Assembly (NCBI RefSeq): GCF_900100005.1
Contig: NZ_FNEB01000002.1
Span: forward strand, 372,001 to 436,000
Source: Lutimaribacter saemankumensis
Lineage (GTDB): Bacteria; Pseudomonadota; Alphaproteobacteria; Rhodobacterales; Rhodobacteraceae
Length of the DNA: 64,000 nt
Direction: 5' to 3'
Position 1 is the first letter of the stretch. Each line of letters opens with the position of its first letter. Below the pieces are notes generated by a model that was not told where the DNA came from, made no database searches, and saw nothing but the letters and a program-made list of their open reading frames with translations. A program made the translations under genes and the position numbers. Shown piece after piece: positions 16,218-25,012 of the stretch.

Positions 16218-17162
16218 ATGCTGGCTTTTCTCGGACGCCGCATCCTGATCGCGATACCGACGGTCTTTCTGATTTCGGTTTTCGTGTTCGCCCTGCAGCA
16301 TCTGCTGCCGGGAGACCCGATCCTTGTCATGGCTGGCGAGGAGCGCGACCCCGAGGTGATTGCGGCCCTTCGCGAAAAGTACCGGATGAACGATCCTGTT
16401 CCTGTTCAATACCTGGCCTGGGCCGGAAATGCGCTGCAAGGCGATCTGGGCATTTCGCTGCGAACTCAGCAGCCAGTTCTGGAACTTATTGCAGAAAAAC
16501 TGCCGGTGACGATCCAGCTTGCCGTGATGGCGCTGACCATCGCCATTCTTATCGGTATCCCGGCGGGTGTTCTGTCCGCCTACAAGAAAGGTACATGGGT
16601 CGACTGGCTGGCCAATATCGTGGCGCTGTCGGGCCTGTCCGTTCCGAATTTCTGGTTGGGTATCATGCTGATCCTCCTGGTGTCGGTCAAACTGGGTTGG
16701 CTGCCGGCATCCGGGTACATGCCGATCTCGGAAGATCCACTGCAGTCAATCAGGATCATGATCATGCCGGCCTTTGTTCTGGGAACGGCTCTTGCGGCGA
16801 CGCTTATGCGGCATACGCGCTCGGCCATGCTGAGTGTGCTGAAGTCCGACTATATCAGGACCGCGCGCGCAAAAGGTCTGCGGGAACATATCGTTCTGGT
16901 GAAGCACGCGCTGCGCAATGCGCTGGTGCCGGTTGTCACAGTGATCACGCTGCTGTTCGGCGAGTTGCTGGCGGGTGCGGTGCTTACCGAACAGATTTTC
17001 ACCATACCCGGCTTTGGCAAGCTGGTCGTCGACGCGGTGTTCAACCGCGACTACGCGGTGGTCCAGGGGATCGTCCTTTGTACCGGCGTCGCCTTCATCG
17101 CGATGAACATTCTGGCTGACGCGGCATATCGCGTCCTCAACCCGCGGATGTCAGACCAATGA
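16218..17162 (+). CDS. ABC transporter permease (DppB/OppB-like)
   Basis: 314 aa, about six helices. The N-terminus LGRRILIAIPTVFLISVFVF and the first periplasmic loop (LPGDPILVMAGEERDPE) are typical of DppB/GsiC. The coupling motif follows RTARAKGLREHIVLVKHALRN split across residues 213-235. The stop overlaps the DppC-like start by ATGA. Confidence 0.92.
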   Translation: MLAFLGRRILIAIPTVFLISVFVFALQHLLPGDPILVMAGEERDPEVIAALREKYRMNDPVPVQYLAWAGNALQGDLGISLRTQQPVLELIAEKLPVTIQLAVMALTIAILIGIPAGVLSAYKKGTWVDWLANIVALSGLSVPNFWLGIMLILLVSVKLGWLPASGYMPISEDPLQSIRIMIMPAFVLGTALAATLMRHTRSAMLSVLKSDYIRTARAKGLREHIVLVKHALRNALVPVVTVITLLFGELLAGAVLTEQIFTIPGFGKLVVDAVFNRDYAVVQGIVLCTGVAFIAMNILADAAYRVLNPRMSDQ

Positions 17163-18040
17163 GCGTCACAGCAACCTCTGAAATCGAAGCCGATCCGCTG
17201 CCGCCGCGCCAACGCAGCCGCGCCTGGGCAAAGTTTCGTCGCAATCCGTCCGCTCTTTTGGGGGGCGTGATCGTCGTATTCTTTCTCGTCGTCGCCTTGC
17301 TGGCCCCGCTGCTGCCGGTGCCCGGACCCGCCGAAACGGATTGGTCGGCGGTACGCAAGCCACCCAATGCCGCCCACCCTTTCGGGACGGACGAAATCGG
17401 GCGGGATGTTTTGTCACGCATGATATGGGGGGCGCAGGCATCGCTTCTGGCCGGGGTGGTGTCGGTATTGATCGCGGTACTTCTGGGTGTGCCATTGGGC
17501 ATGGTCGCCGGATACATGCGCGGCTGGACCGACGCCGTGATTTCGCGATTCACCGAGGCATTGCTGGCCGCGCCGTTCCTGATACTGGCGATCGCCCTCG
17601 CTGCGTTTCTCGGGCCATCGCTGACCAACGCCATGATCGCCATCGGCTTGTCGGCCATGCCGATCTTCGTACGGCTGTCGCGGGCGCAAACGCTTTCCGT
17701 CATGACCGAAGACTATGTCGAAAGCGCGCGCGCCATCGGCATCGGGCATGTCGGGCTGATCTGGCGCTACATCCTACCCAACATCTTTCCGCCGATCATC
17801 GTGCAGGCCACGCTGACGATCGCCACAGCGATCATCGCCGAGGCATCGCTGTCCTTCCTGGGGCTGGGACAGCAGCCGCCCGCACCGTCTTGGGGCGCGA
17901 TGCTGAACACCGCAAAGAACTTTCTGGAACAAGCGCCCTGGATGGCGCTCTACCCGGGCATCGCGATCTTTCTGGTCGTGCTCGGATTCAACCTTTTGGG
18001 CGACGGGCTGCGCGATGCGCTCGACCCGCGCGACACATGA
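17159..18040 (+). CDS. ABC transporter permease (DppC/OppC-like)
   Basis: 293 aa. N-terminal cytoplasmic tail, first helix near residues 35-57, then HPFGTDEIGRDVLSR, the canonical DppC/GsiD periplasmic motif, and the coupling region SARAIGIGHVGLIWRYILPN. It completes the importer with the upstream permease, ATPases and binding protein. Confidence 0.92.
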   Translation: MSVTATSEIEADPLPPRQRSRAWAKFRRNPSALLGGVIVVFFLVVALLAPLLPVPGPAETDWSAVRKPPNAAHPFGTDEIGRDVLSRMIWGAQASLLAGVVSVLIAVLLGVPLGMVAGYMRGWTDAVISRFTEALLAAPFLILAIALAAFLGPSLTNAMIAIGLSAMPIFVRLSRAQTLSVMTEDYVESARAIGIGHVGLIWRYILPNIFPPIIVQATLTIATAIIAEASLSFLGLGQQPPAPSWGAMLNTAKNFLEQAPWMALYPGIAIFLVVLGFNLLGDGLRDALDPRDT

Positions 18041-18053
18041 CAGGGACCACGAC

Positions 18054-19847
18054 ATGACATTCACCACGCGGCCGGAAATCAAGGGAACATTCGGCGTCAC
18101 TGCATCAACCCACTGGATCGCTTCGGCGGTGGGCATGAAGATACTGGAATCCGGCGGAACCGCTGCTGACGCCGCTGCGGCAATGGGTTTCACGCTGCAT
18201 GTGGTCGAACCGCACCTGAACGGCCCGCTTGGCGACATGCCGGCACTCGTGCGTCCTGCAGGCGACGACAGCCCGACGGTCGTTTGCGGGCAGGGCGTGG
18301 CACCGGCCGGCGCGACAATCGCGCATTACAAGGCCGAGGGGCTCGACATCATACCGGGTTCGGGGCTTCTGGCGACCGTTGTTCCAGGCGCGTTCGACGC
18401 TTGGATGCTGATCCTGCGCGACCATGGCCGCCTGCCCTTGCGCGAGATCCTGGAGCCCGCGATCCATTATGCACGGCACGGTCATCCGATGTTGCCGCGC
18501 GTTGCCGGAACCATCGCAGGCCTGGCGGATTTCTTCCGCGACGAGTGGCCGACATCGTATGAAACCTGGCTGCCCGGTGGCGTTGCACCAAAGGCAGACG
18601 CACTGTTTTGCAACCCCGCCCTGGCCGACACTTGGGAACGTTTGCTGAAAGAAGCCGAAACCGCATCTGGCCGCGAGGCGCAAATCGAAGCCGCGCGCCG
18701 GGCGTTCTATACCGGCTTTGTTGCCGAAACGATCGACAACTGGATGCGCGAAGCCTGTGTGATGGACGCGTCTGGTGCGCGGCACAAGGGTGTTCTGAAC
18801 GGTCAGGACATGGCCAACTGGCGCGCCAACTACGAAGCACCGCTGTCAATCGACTACGAGGGCTGGACAGTGTGGAAGGCCGGCATGTGGAGCCAGGGGC
18901 CGACTATGCTTCAGTCTCTTCGCATCCTGGATGGATCGGGCATTTCCGATGCCGACAGCCGCGGCGCAGAGTTCGTTCACCTGGTGACCGAGGCGATGAA
19001 GCTGTCCTACGCGGATCGCGAAGCCTATTACGGCGACCCCGAGCATTTCGACATCCCGACCCAGACGCTTCTGTCCCGCGACTATGCCGCCGCACGTCGC
19101 GCCCTGCTTGGGCAGCAGGCATCGCTGGATCAGCGGCCCGGGCGCATTCCGGGGCTGGAGCACTTGGCCGATGCCTATATTGCCAGGGCGAAGGCGCGCG
19201 AACAGGCAGCAAGCGGCGGGGTTGGTGCGGGCGAGCCCACAATGGCCCACCTGACCGAGAAACGCGGCGATACGGTGCATATCGACGTAATCGACCGTTG
19301 GGGAAATTCTGTGTCAGCGACTCCCTCGGGCGGGTGGCTGCAAAGCTCGCCTGTGGTGCCGGGGCTGGGCATGCCGCTGAACAGCCGTGCACAGATGTTC
19401 TGGCTTGAAGATGGGCTGCCGACCTCGCTTGCACCGGGCAGGCGGCCGCGCACCACGCTGTCACCGTCAATGGCGCAAGCGCCCGACGGCACCCGGCATG
19501 CCTTTGGCACGCCGGGCGGTGACCAGCAGGATCAGTGGCAACTGATGCTGTTCCTGCGGATGGTGCATTCGGACATGAACCTCCAAGAGGCGATCGACGC
19601 CCCGCTGTTCCACACGGCGCATTTCCAGGGATCGTTCGATCCCCGCGCTGTACGGCCGGGGCACCTGATGGTCGAGCCATCCTTTGGGGAAGAAGTCATT
19701 TCTGACCTGAAGGCGCGTGGTCATGACATCGAAGTGGCCGAACCCTGGACGGTGGGGCGCCTGACGGCCGCATGCCGCGCACCCGATGGTCTGCTCAAGG
19801 CCGCGGCGACGCCCCGCCTGATGCAAGCCTATGCAATCGGCCGCTAA
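18054..19847 (+). CDS. Gamma-glutamyltransferase family Ntn-hydrolase
   Basis: Start at 18054 with AGGGA upstream; the frame extends further but without a ribosome site. 597 aa. The large-subunit signature (ASTHWIASAVGMKILESGG, AADAAAAMG) and the autocatalytic site are present: Thr407 in D-T-V-H-I-D-V-I-D aligns with the T-T-H-x-S-V-V-D nucleophile motif, with Asp in place of the usual Ser. No signal peptide, so it probably acts in the cytoplasm on imported gamma-glutamyl compounds or other acylated amides. It follows the permease gene by 13 bases. Confidence 0.88.
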   Translation: MTFTTRPEIKGTFGVTASTHWIASAVGMKILESGGTAADAAAAMGFTLHVVEPHLNGPLGDMPALVRPAGDDSPTVVCGQGVAPAGATIAHYKAEGLDIIPGSGLLATVVPGAFDAWMLILRDHGRLPLREILEPAIHYARHGHPMLPRVAGTIAGLADFFRDEWPTSYETWLPGGVAPKADALFCNPALADTWERLLKEAETASGREAQIEAARRAFYTGFVAETIDNWMREACVMDASGARHKGVLNGQDMANWRANYEAPLSIDYEGWTVWKAGMWSQGPTMLQSLRILDGSGISDADSRGAEFVHLVTEAMKLSYADREAYYGDPEHFDIPTQTLLSRDYAAARRALLGQQASLDQRPGRIPGLEHLADAYIARAKAREQAASGGVGAGEPTMAHLTEKRGDTVHIDVIDRWGNSVSATPSGGWLQSSPVVPGLGMPLNSRAQMFWLEDGLPTSLAPGRRPRTTLSPSMAQAPDGTRHAFGTPGGDQQDQWQLMLFLRMVHSDMNLQEAIDAPLFHTAHFQGSFDPRAVRPGHLMVEPSFGEEVISDLKARGHDIEVAEPWTVGRLTAACRAPDGLLKAAATPRLMQAYAIGR

Positions 19848-19859
19848 GGGAGCCGCACT

Positions 19860-20609
19860 GTGACCTATTCAATCGTGGCGCACGACGCGAATACAGGAGA
19901 ACTCGGCGTGGCCGTCGCAAGCCGTTTCTTTGCGGTGGGTGCGCTGGTGCCGCATATCCGGCCAGGTAAGGGGGCAGTTGCGACGCAGGCGTTCATCAAT
20001 CCGCTCTGGGGGATCGACGCAGCCGACTTGCTGGCAAAGGATGAGCCACCGCAGGACGTGCTCAACGCTTTGCTTCAGGCCGATGATGGCCGTGACAACC
20101 GTCAGGTTCACATGGTCGATGCAAAAGGCAGAACCGCCGCATTCACCGGCGGCAGTTGCGTGGACTGGTGCGGTCATGCCAGTGCCGAGGGCGTTTCCGT
20201 CGCGGGTAACATGCTGGCCGGAGAGGCGGTCATCGCCGACACACTGGCTGCATTCCAGAACAACGCGAACCTGCCATTGGCCGAGCGCCTGATGACCGCG
20301 ATGGAGGCCGGCGAACGGGCCGGTGGCGACAAGCGCGGCCGGCAGTCGGCGGCACTCGTCATCCATCGCGACCAACCCTATCCGTGGCTGGATATTCGCG
20401 CCGACGACCATGCCGACCCGCTGGCCGAACTGCGCAGGCTCTACGACGTGGCGCATGAGCGGTTCCTGCATTTCGCGGAAATCCTGCCCACCCGCGACAA
20501 TCCCCACGGCCTGACCGATCGCAGCGGCGTCGATGCCGCCATCGCAGCCGAGGAAAAGCGCAGACGCGAGGCCGGTCTTGAAAGCCGGTCCTTCGCAACG
20601 CCGCTTTGA
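19860..20609 (+). CDS. DUF1028 family putative Ntn-hydrolase
   Basis: 249 aa from a GTG start at 19860 with AAGGGA upstream. The mature-like N-terminus TYSIVAHDANTGELGVAVASRFFAVG is the DUF1028 signature; these proteins have the Ntn-hydrolase fold and often sit with oligopeptide importers. Catalytic role not established. It lies 12 bases after the gamma-glutamyltransferase and 19 before the amidase, so all three probably act on the same imported compound. Confidence 0.85.
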   Translation: MTYSIVAHDANTGELGVAVASRFFAVGALVPHIRPGKGAVATQAFINPLWGIDAADLLAKDEPPQDVLNALLQADDGRDNRQVHMVDAKGRTAAFTGGSCVDWCGHASAEGVSVAGNMLAGEAVIADTLAAFQNNANLPLAERLMTAMEAGERAGGDKRGRQSAALVIHRDQPYPWLDIRADDHADPLAELRRLYDVAHERFLHFAEILPTRDNPHGLTDRSGVDAAIAAEEKRRREAGLESRSFATPL

Positions 20610-20628
20610 CTTGAAGAAGGGACCGACC

Positions 20629-21585
20629 ATGCCCAGCGACGCGACACCCCGTCTGCAAGCAAGCCCGGAAACCTGCGCCTGGGGGTATTTCGACGCCGCC
20701 CTGGAGCCCGTCGCCGAAATCGCGAGCGGTTCCGAAATCATAATCGAAACCGTGTCGGGTGGGCCGGATCACCTGCCGCCACGCGATGCGGGATTCCACG
20801 TCCCACAAGAGCTGTTCGACATCCACACCCGGTCGGACCGCATTCTGCCCGGTCACATACTGACCGGCCCTGTCGCCGTCACGGGAGCGCGGGCAGGCGA
20901 CGTTTTGCAGGTCGATATCCTGGACGTGAAGTTTCGTCAGGATTGGGGATGGAACCTGATCCGGCCGCTTGCGGGAACTCTGCCTGAGGACTTCCCGAAC
21001 CAACGGGTAGAATTCCTGCCGATCGACATCGATGCGAATACTTCACGAATGCCCTGGGGTCTGGGTTTGCCGCTGGCGCCGTTTTTCGGAGTGATGGGCG
21101 TTGCACCGCCGCGGCACTGGGGACGTGTCTCGACGATCCAGCCGCGCCTTCATGGAGGCAATATCGACAACAAGGAACTGGTCGCAGGCACAACCCTCTA
21201 TCTGCCCGTCCAGACCGATGGCGCCTTGTTTTCCTGTGGTGACGGTCACGCCGTGCAGGGCGATGGCGAGGTATGCGTGACCGCGATCGAAACAGCGCTC
21301 GAAGGCCGGTTCCGCCTGACCGCGCGGGATGATCTTGGGTTCGACTATCCCCATGCCGAGACGCCGACACACCTGATCACGATGGGCATGCACGAAGATT
21401 TGGACCGGTGTGTGGAAATGGCGCTCAGGCAAATGATCGCGTGGATCGTGCGGCAAACGGGCATGTCCCGCGAAGACGCCTACATGCTGTGTTCGCTGGC
21501 AGGCGATCTTCGCGTCACTCAGACGGTGAACGGAAACAAGGGCATACACATGATGATGGCCAAGGATAACGTCGCCATATCCTGA
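20629..21585 (+). CDS. Acetamidase/formamidase family amidohydrolase
   Basis: Start at 20629, preceded by GAAGAAGGGA. 318 aa, close to the usual FmdA/AmdA length. SGPxH-like and metal-binding regions are seen: VSGGPDHLPPRD near residue 39, GPVAVTGARAGDVLQVDI near residue 82 and CGDGHAVQGDGEV near residue 203. The enzyme releases ammonia from small amides. Last gene of the GntR-led operon; it would finish catabolism of amide-containing substrates. Confidence 0.88.
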   Translation: MPSDATPRLQASPETCAWGYFDAALEPVAEIASGSEIIIETVSGGPDHLPPRDAGFHVPQELFDIHTRSDRILPGHILTGPVAVTGARAGDVLQVDILDVKFRQDWGWNLIRPLAGTLPEDFPNQRVEFLPIDIDANTSRMPWGLGLPLAPFFGVMGVAPPRHWGRVSTIQPRLHGGNIDNKELVAGTTLYLPVQTDGALFSCGDGHAVQGDGEVCVTAIETALEGRFRLTARDDLGFDYPHAETPTHLITMGMHEDLDRCVEMALRQMIAWIVRQTGMSREDAYMLCSLAGDLRVTQTVNGNKGIHMMMAKDNVAIS

Positions 21586-21613
21586 CGACGCGACTTTCAA
21601 CCGCCCGGCGGAC

Positions 21614-22381
21614 CTATTTGGCTGATTGGGCGATCTGCGGTTTGCTTGGGACGCAATCGTCGTAACGGGGCGGCCCTTTGCGCATGATCAACCACGCTGC
21701 CCCAAGCAGATCGGGAATGCCGACAAGGCCACGTTTCAGGTTGTTGTATTTCGACGCCCCGCCATGCCGTTCGCGGTGCGTGACATCGACGGTTTCGACA
21801 CGCCAACCTTCGCGCAGCATCATCGCCGGCATGAATCGGTGGATATGGTCGAACCACGGCAAGTCCAGATAGGCCTCGCGCCGAAACGCCTTGAGCCCGC
21901 ACCCGCTGTCGCGCACGTTGTCGTGCAACAGTGCACCCCGCAGCCAATTGGCAAATCGCGATGCATACCGTTTCGCAAATGTGTCCTGCCGCCTGACGCG
22001 TTGCCCCTGCACCAGGCCAAGCGAACACACGTCGGGGTTGGCACTTCGGAACGGCTCAAGCAGGGCGGGTATCTGATCCGGTGGATTTTGTCCGTCGCCA
22101 TCAAGCGTTACGATCAAGGCGCCATGCGCAAGCCTGACGCCCTTGCGTATCGCAGAAGATTGTCCTGCAGGAACCTTGTTATGAATAGGGATCAGCCAAT
22201 TGCATCGCGCAGCGAGCTGATCCAGCTTGGCGCCCGTTCCATCCGTCGAGCCATCGTTGATGACGATAACCTCGAAGTCCTCGTCCTTGAGGACCGCACC
22301 GATCTCTTCAACCAGAGGCGCGATGGCAACGACCTCGTCCTTGGCAGGAATGACGACACTGATCATGTTCGGGTCGCTCAT
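21614..22381 (-). CDS. Family 2 glycosyltransferase (polyprenyl-phosphate sugar synthase type)
   Basis: Start at 22381, overlapping the upstream stop by ATGA. 255 aa with the GT2 fold: SVVIPAKDEVVA, VINDGSTDGTG and the metal-binding LDGDGQNPPD. It lacks the two C-terminal membrane helices of ArnC, having at most one hydrophobic segment near residue 230, and so is closer to the DPM1 form. It probably loads a sugar onto undecaprenyl phosphate for the adjacent GT39 enzyme. Confidence 0.85.
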   Translation of the reverse strand: MSDPNMISVVIPAKDEVVAIAPLVEEIGAVLKDEDFEVIVINDGSTDGTGAKLDQLAARCNWLIPIHNKVPAGQSSAIRKGVRLAHGALIVTLDGDGQNPPDQIPALLEPFRSANPDVCSLGLVQGQRVRRQDTFAKRYASRFANWLRGALLHDNVRDSGCGLKAFRREAYLDLPWFDHIHRFMPAMMLREGWRVETVDVTHRERHGGASKYNNLKRGLVGIPDLLGAAWLIMRKGPPRYDDCVPSKPQIAQSAK

Positions 22382-23964
22382 GACAAGCTCTCCTTTGATG
22401 TGGATTCCGGGGTGCGATAGATGCCGTAGGGTCGATCGCGGAAATTGATGAACTTCCACGGCTTTTCAGGCAGCCGGAAATGTTCGAGCCGCGAAATGAA
22501 GACACCGCCGGGATGGCTTGCCTGCCATTCCCTGACTTCTTCCAACGTATCGAGAACGGCAAAGGGCCGTGTCGCACGCGCCGCGAAATTGAACTCGGCG
22601 TGATAAGCGCCGTCGCCGTAGATGGCGATGCCCTTGTCTTCATACTCAGACACGATCTGACCGATTATCCGCGCATCGTAGGCGTCGTAGAGATCGGTGA
22701 AACGCACCGCAGCCCCAACACACAACACAAGTCCGAAGGAAAGAATGGCACCGCCCTGCAAAAGCGACGAATTGAGCGCGAGGCCACAAACCGCCAGAAG
22801 CCCCAAGCCGACAGCCAGCAATGCCAGGCTTGGATCAAGCAGCACGGTAACCTGCTGCGCATCGACGATCCCCAGGCCGGCAAGCGTGAACACGCCGCCC
22901 AACCCTGCCACTGGCAAGGCCGCGAACCATGCCCGACCTGACCGGGAAGACGGCAAAATACGCGCGATGAGAAGTGCAACGGCGGGCAGTTCAGGCACAA
23001 GGTAGTGCAGTTGCTTGCCATCGATCAGGCTGAACAGGACAAAGGCCGACAGCATCCAGATCAGGAGCAGCCGCATGCCGGGTTCCGACCATGAGGCCCG
23101 CCAGGTTGCACGCCAGATCCGGGGCATCCAGACCCACGGGAACAACAGCAGCGGCAAGGCCAGAACATACCAATAGACCGGGCGTGAATGGGCAAAGGAC
23201 TGCGCTATGCGGCCTGCGCTTTGTTTCCAAAGGATCGCGTTTCTGTACTCTTCGCCGCCCTGTATGATCGCGGGAAGCAGCCAGACAAGCACCAGCGCGA
23301 GCCCCGCAAGCACAGCTATGCCAATGCCGGCGGCAAGACGCCGTGCCGTTATAGGCGAAACCGATGGTGCGACCTGCCTTCCCCAGAACGGCATGGAAAG
23401 CGCCGCCGGCAGAAGATGGATGAATATCACGGGCCCTTTCGCCAACGTCCCGATCGCCAGGGCCGCGCCGAACGCCAGCCAGAAACGCGTCTGGCCCGTT
23501 CGTGCGACCGCGACAAGGCTCATGATGCCGGCCACTACGCCGACGGACAGCGCCGCATCAAACATGGTCGTGCCGCCAAACACGATGAAAACCAGCGTCC
23601 CGGCCAGAATCCATGCCGTACGCCCGGCGATCCCCTCTTCTTCGGGCCACAGCTGCCTTGCAAGTCGGGCAGTCAGGAACAGCGCAAGCAGCGCAAAGCC
23701 CGGCCCAACCACCCGCGCACCGAATTCCGACACGCCGAAGACCGCCCAGACCAGGTTGATGATCCAGAACAGCAGCGGCGGTTTGTGGGTATAAAGTTCG
23801 AAGTTCTTGGTCGGCACGAAGAAGTCGCCTGAATGGAACATCTCCCAGGCGACGGCAACATAGCGCGTTTCGTCTATGGGCATGAGCGGCCGCAGAAAGA
23901 TTGCGGCCAGCGTAACCATGGCGAAAACCGCCAATGCGCTCCGCGTGCTACCTGTTACTGGCAT
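22378..23964 (-). CDS. ArnT-like GT39 membrane glycosyltransferase
   Basis: 528 aa, multi-spanning. The first periplasmic loop carries MPIDETRYVAVAWEM, the acidic D-E-T-R-Y signature of ArnT (lipid A aminoarabinose transferase), and THKPPLLFW follows. About 11-12 membrane helices and a periplasmic C-terminal domain are seen. It uses a polyprenyl-phosphate sugar as donor; lipid A is the likely acceptor given the lipid-A-synthase N-domain protein overlapping its start and the PmrAB-like system next door. Confidence 0.85.
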   Translation of the reverse strand: MPVTGSTRSALAVFAMVTLAAIFLRPLMPIDETRYVAVAWEMFHSGDFFVPTKNFELYTHKPPLLFWIINLVWAVFGVSEFGARVVGPGFALLALFLTARLARQLWPEEEGIAGRTAWILAGTLVFIVFGGTTMFDAALSVGVVAGIMSLVAVARTGQTRFWLAFGAALAIGTLAKGPVIFIHLLPAALSMPFWGRQVAPSVSPITARRLAAGIGIAVLAGLALVLVWLLPAIIQGGEEYRNAILWKQSAGRIAQSFAHSRPVYWYVLALPLLLFPWVWMPRIWRATWRASWSEPGMRLLLIWMLSAFVLFSLIDGKQLHYLVPELPAVALLIARILPSSRSGRAWFAALPVAGLGGVFTLAGLGIVDAQQVTVLLDPSLALLAVGLGLLAVCGLALNSSLLQGGAILSFGLVLCVGAAVRFTDLYDAYDARIIGQIVSEYEDKGIAIYGDGAYHAEFNFAARATRPFAVLDTLEEVREWQASHPGGVFISRLEHFRLPEKPWKFINFRDRPYGIYRTPESTSKESLS

Positions 23965-24233
23965 GCTGTTTTTTCCTTGGCCGAACGCGACAGCAGCATG
24001 AGGTTACGCAGGTAGATGAAGATACCCATCCCCTGCCCCATGATGAAAACCGGGTCTTGCCGGTAAAGCGCATAGGTCAACAAGGTGAGCCCGCCAGCCA
24101 GCGACAACCACCAGAATGCGACGGGCACCACGCTTTCGCGGCGCCGTTCGCTGGCAAGCCATTGAACAAGGAACCGCGAGGTGAACAAAAGCTGCCCCGC
24201 GAAACCGATTACGATCCAGAAAGTCTCCGACAT
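23955..24233 (-). CDS. Lipid-A-disaccharide synthase N-terminal domain (LAB_N) small membrane protein
   Basis: 92 aa with about three hydrophobic segments. The motif LFTSRFLVQWLASERRR and the stretch GIFIYLRNLMLL are characteristic of LAB_N proteins, which occur fused to LpxB or alone next to ArnT-like transferases. It overlaps the GT39 gene by 10 bases. Role unclear, perhaps a flippase-like or anchoring partner for polyprenyl-phosphate sugars. Confidence 0.85.
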   Translation of the reverse strand: MSETFWIVIGFAGQLLFTSRFLVQWLASERRRESVVPVAFWWLSLAGGLTLLTYALYRQDPVFIMGQGMGIFIYLRNLMLLSRSAKEKTACQ

Positions 24234-24348
24234 CGGCCTGTGTCCTTTCGTGCCGGGTCATGATTTCCCGTGCATATGGCGCCGGACACTTACGCCAACC
24301 TGACGGATCACCTATAAGGCACCGGAAATTGTCGTAACGCGGGGCACC

Positions 24349-25008
24349 ATGCGGCTATTGGTGATCGAAGACGAAGAAGGCCTTGGGCGGGCGGTTTGCG
24401 AGCATCTGCGAATTGCAGGCCATGCCGCAGACCTCGCCGGGGATCTGGAGACAGCGCAAGACGCGCTGGCAACAACGGATTATGATCTTTTGCTGCTGGA
24501 TCTCGGTCTTCCCGATGGCGACGGGATCGACTTTTTGCGCAATCTGCGCCGCAGCGGATTCGCGCCGCCCATATTGATCACCACGGCGCGCGACCGCATT
24601 ACTCAGCGGATCGAGGGGCTCAAGGCCGGAGCGGACGACTACCTGGTGAAGCCTTTCGACCTGAACGAGCTTCTTGCGAGAATCGAAGTTAACCTGAACC
24701 GCGCCAACATGACCGTTACAACCGTTCGCGACTTTGGCACCATTTCGGTTGATATCAGCACGAAGGCGGTTTTTCTTGATGGCAAGGCCGTCGTGCTGAC
24801 CCGGCGAGAGTGGAGCCTGATCGACCGTCTTTCCTCGAGGCCATCAAGAGTGTTTTCCAAGGCCGAGCTGGAGGACTCGCTTTACGGGCACGGGTTCGAG
24901 GTCGAAAGCAACTCGATCGAGGCCATTGTCAGCCGCGTGCGGTCGAAGTTGGGGAAAACCGCCATCGTAACGGTACGGGGCCTGGGATACCGGATGGGCG
25001 AGGCATGA
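24349..25008 (+). CDS. OmpR/PhoB-type response regulator, PmrA/QseB-like
   Basis: 219 aa. Receiver domain with acidic pocket (IEDEE), phospho-acceptor Asp in LLLLDLGLPDG near residue 51, and Lys in YLVKPFDL near residue 101. The C-terminal winged helix ends VRGLGYRMGE. Divergent from the GT39 cluster and four bases upstream of its kinase. A lipid A remodelling regulator is the obvious inference from position. Confidence 0.9.
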   Translation: MRLLVIEDEEGLGRAVCEHLRIAGHAADLAGDLETAQDALATTDYDLLLLDLGLPDGDGIDFLRNLRRSGFAPPILITTARDRITQRIEGLKAGADDYLVKPFDLNELLARIEVNLNRANMTVTTVRDFGTISVDISTKAVFLDGKAVVLTRREWSLIDRLSSRPSRVFSKAELEDSLYGHGFEVESNSIEAIVSRVRSKLGKTAIVTVRGLGYRMGEA

Positions 25009-25012
25009 GGTC

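Noticed and set aside
24234-24348. PmrA-box search (CTTAA-N5-CTTAA) in the divergent PmrAB-like/GT region
   Set aside because: No such repeat found; the promoter is there by position only.
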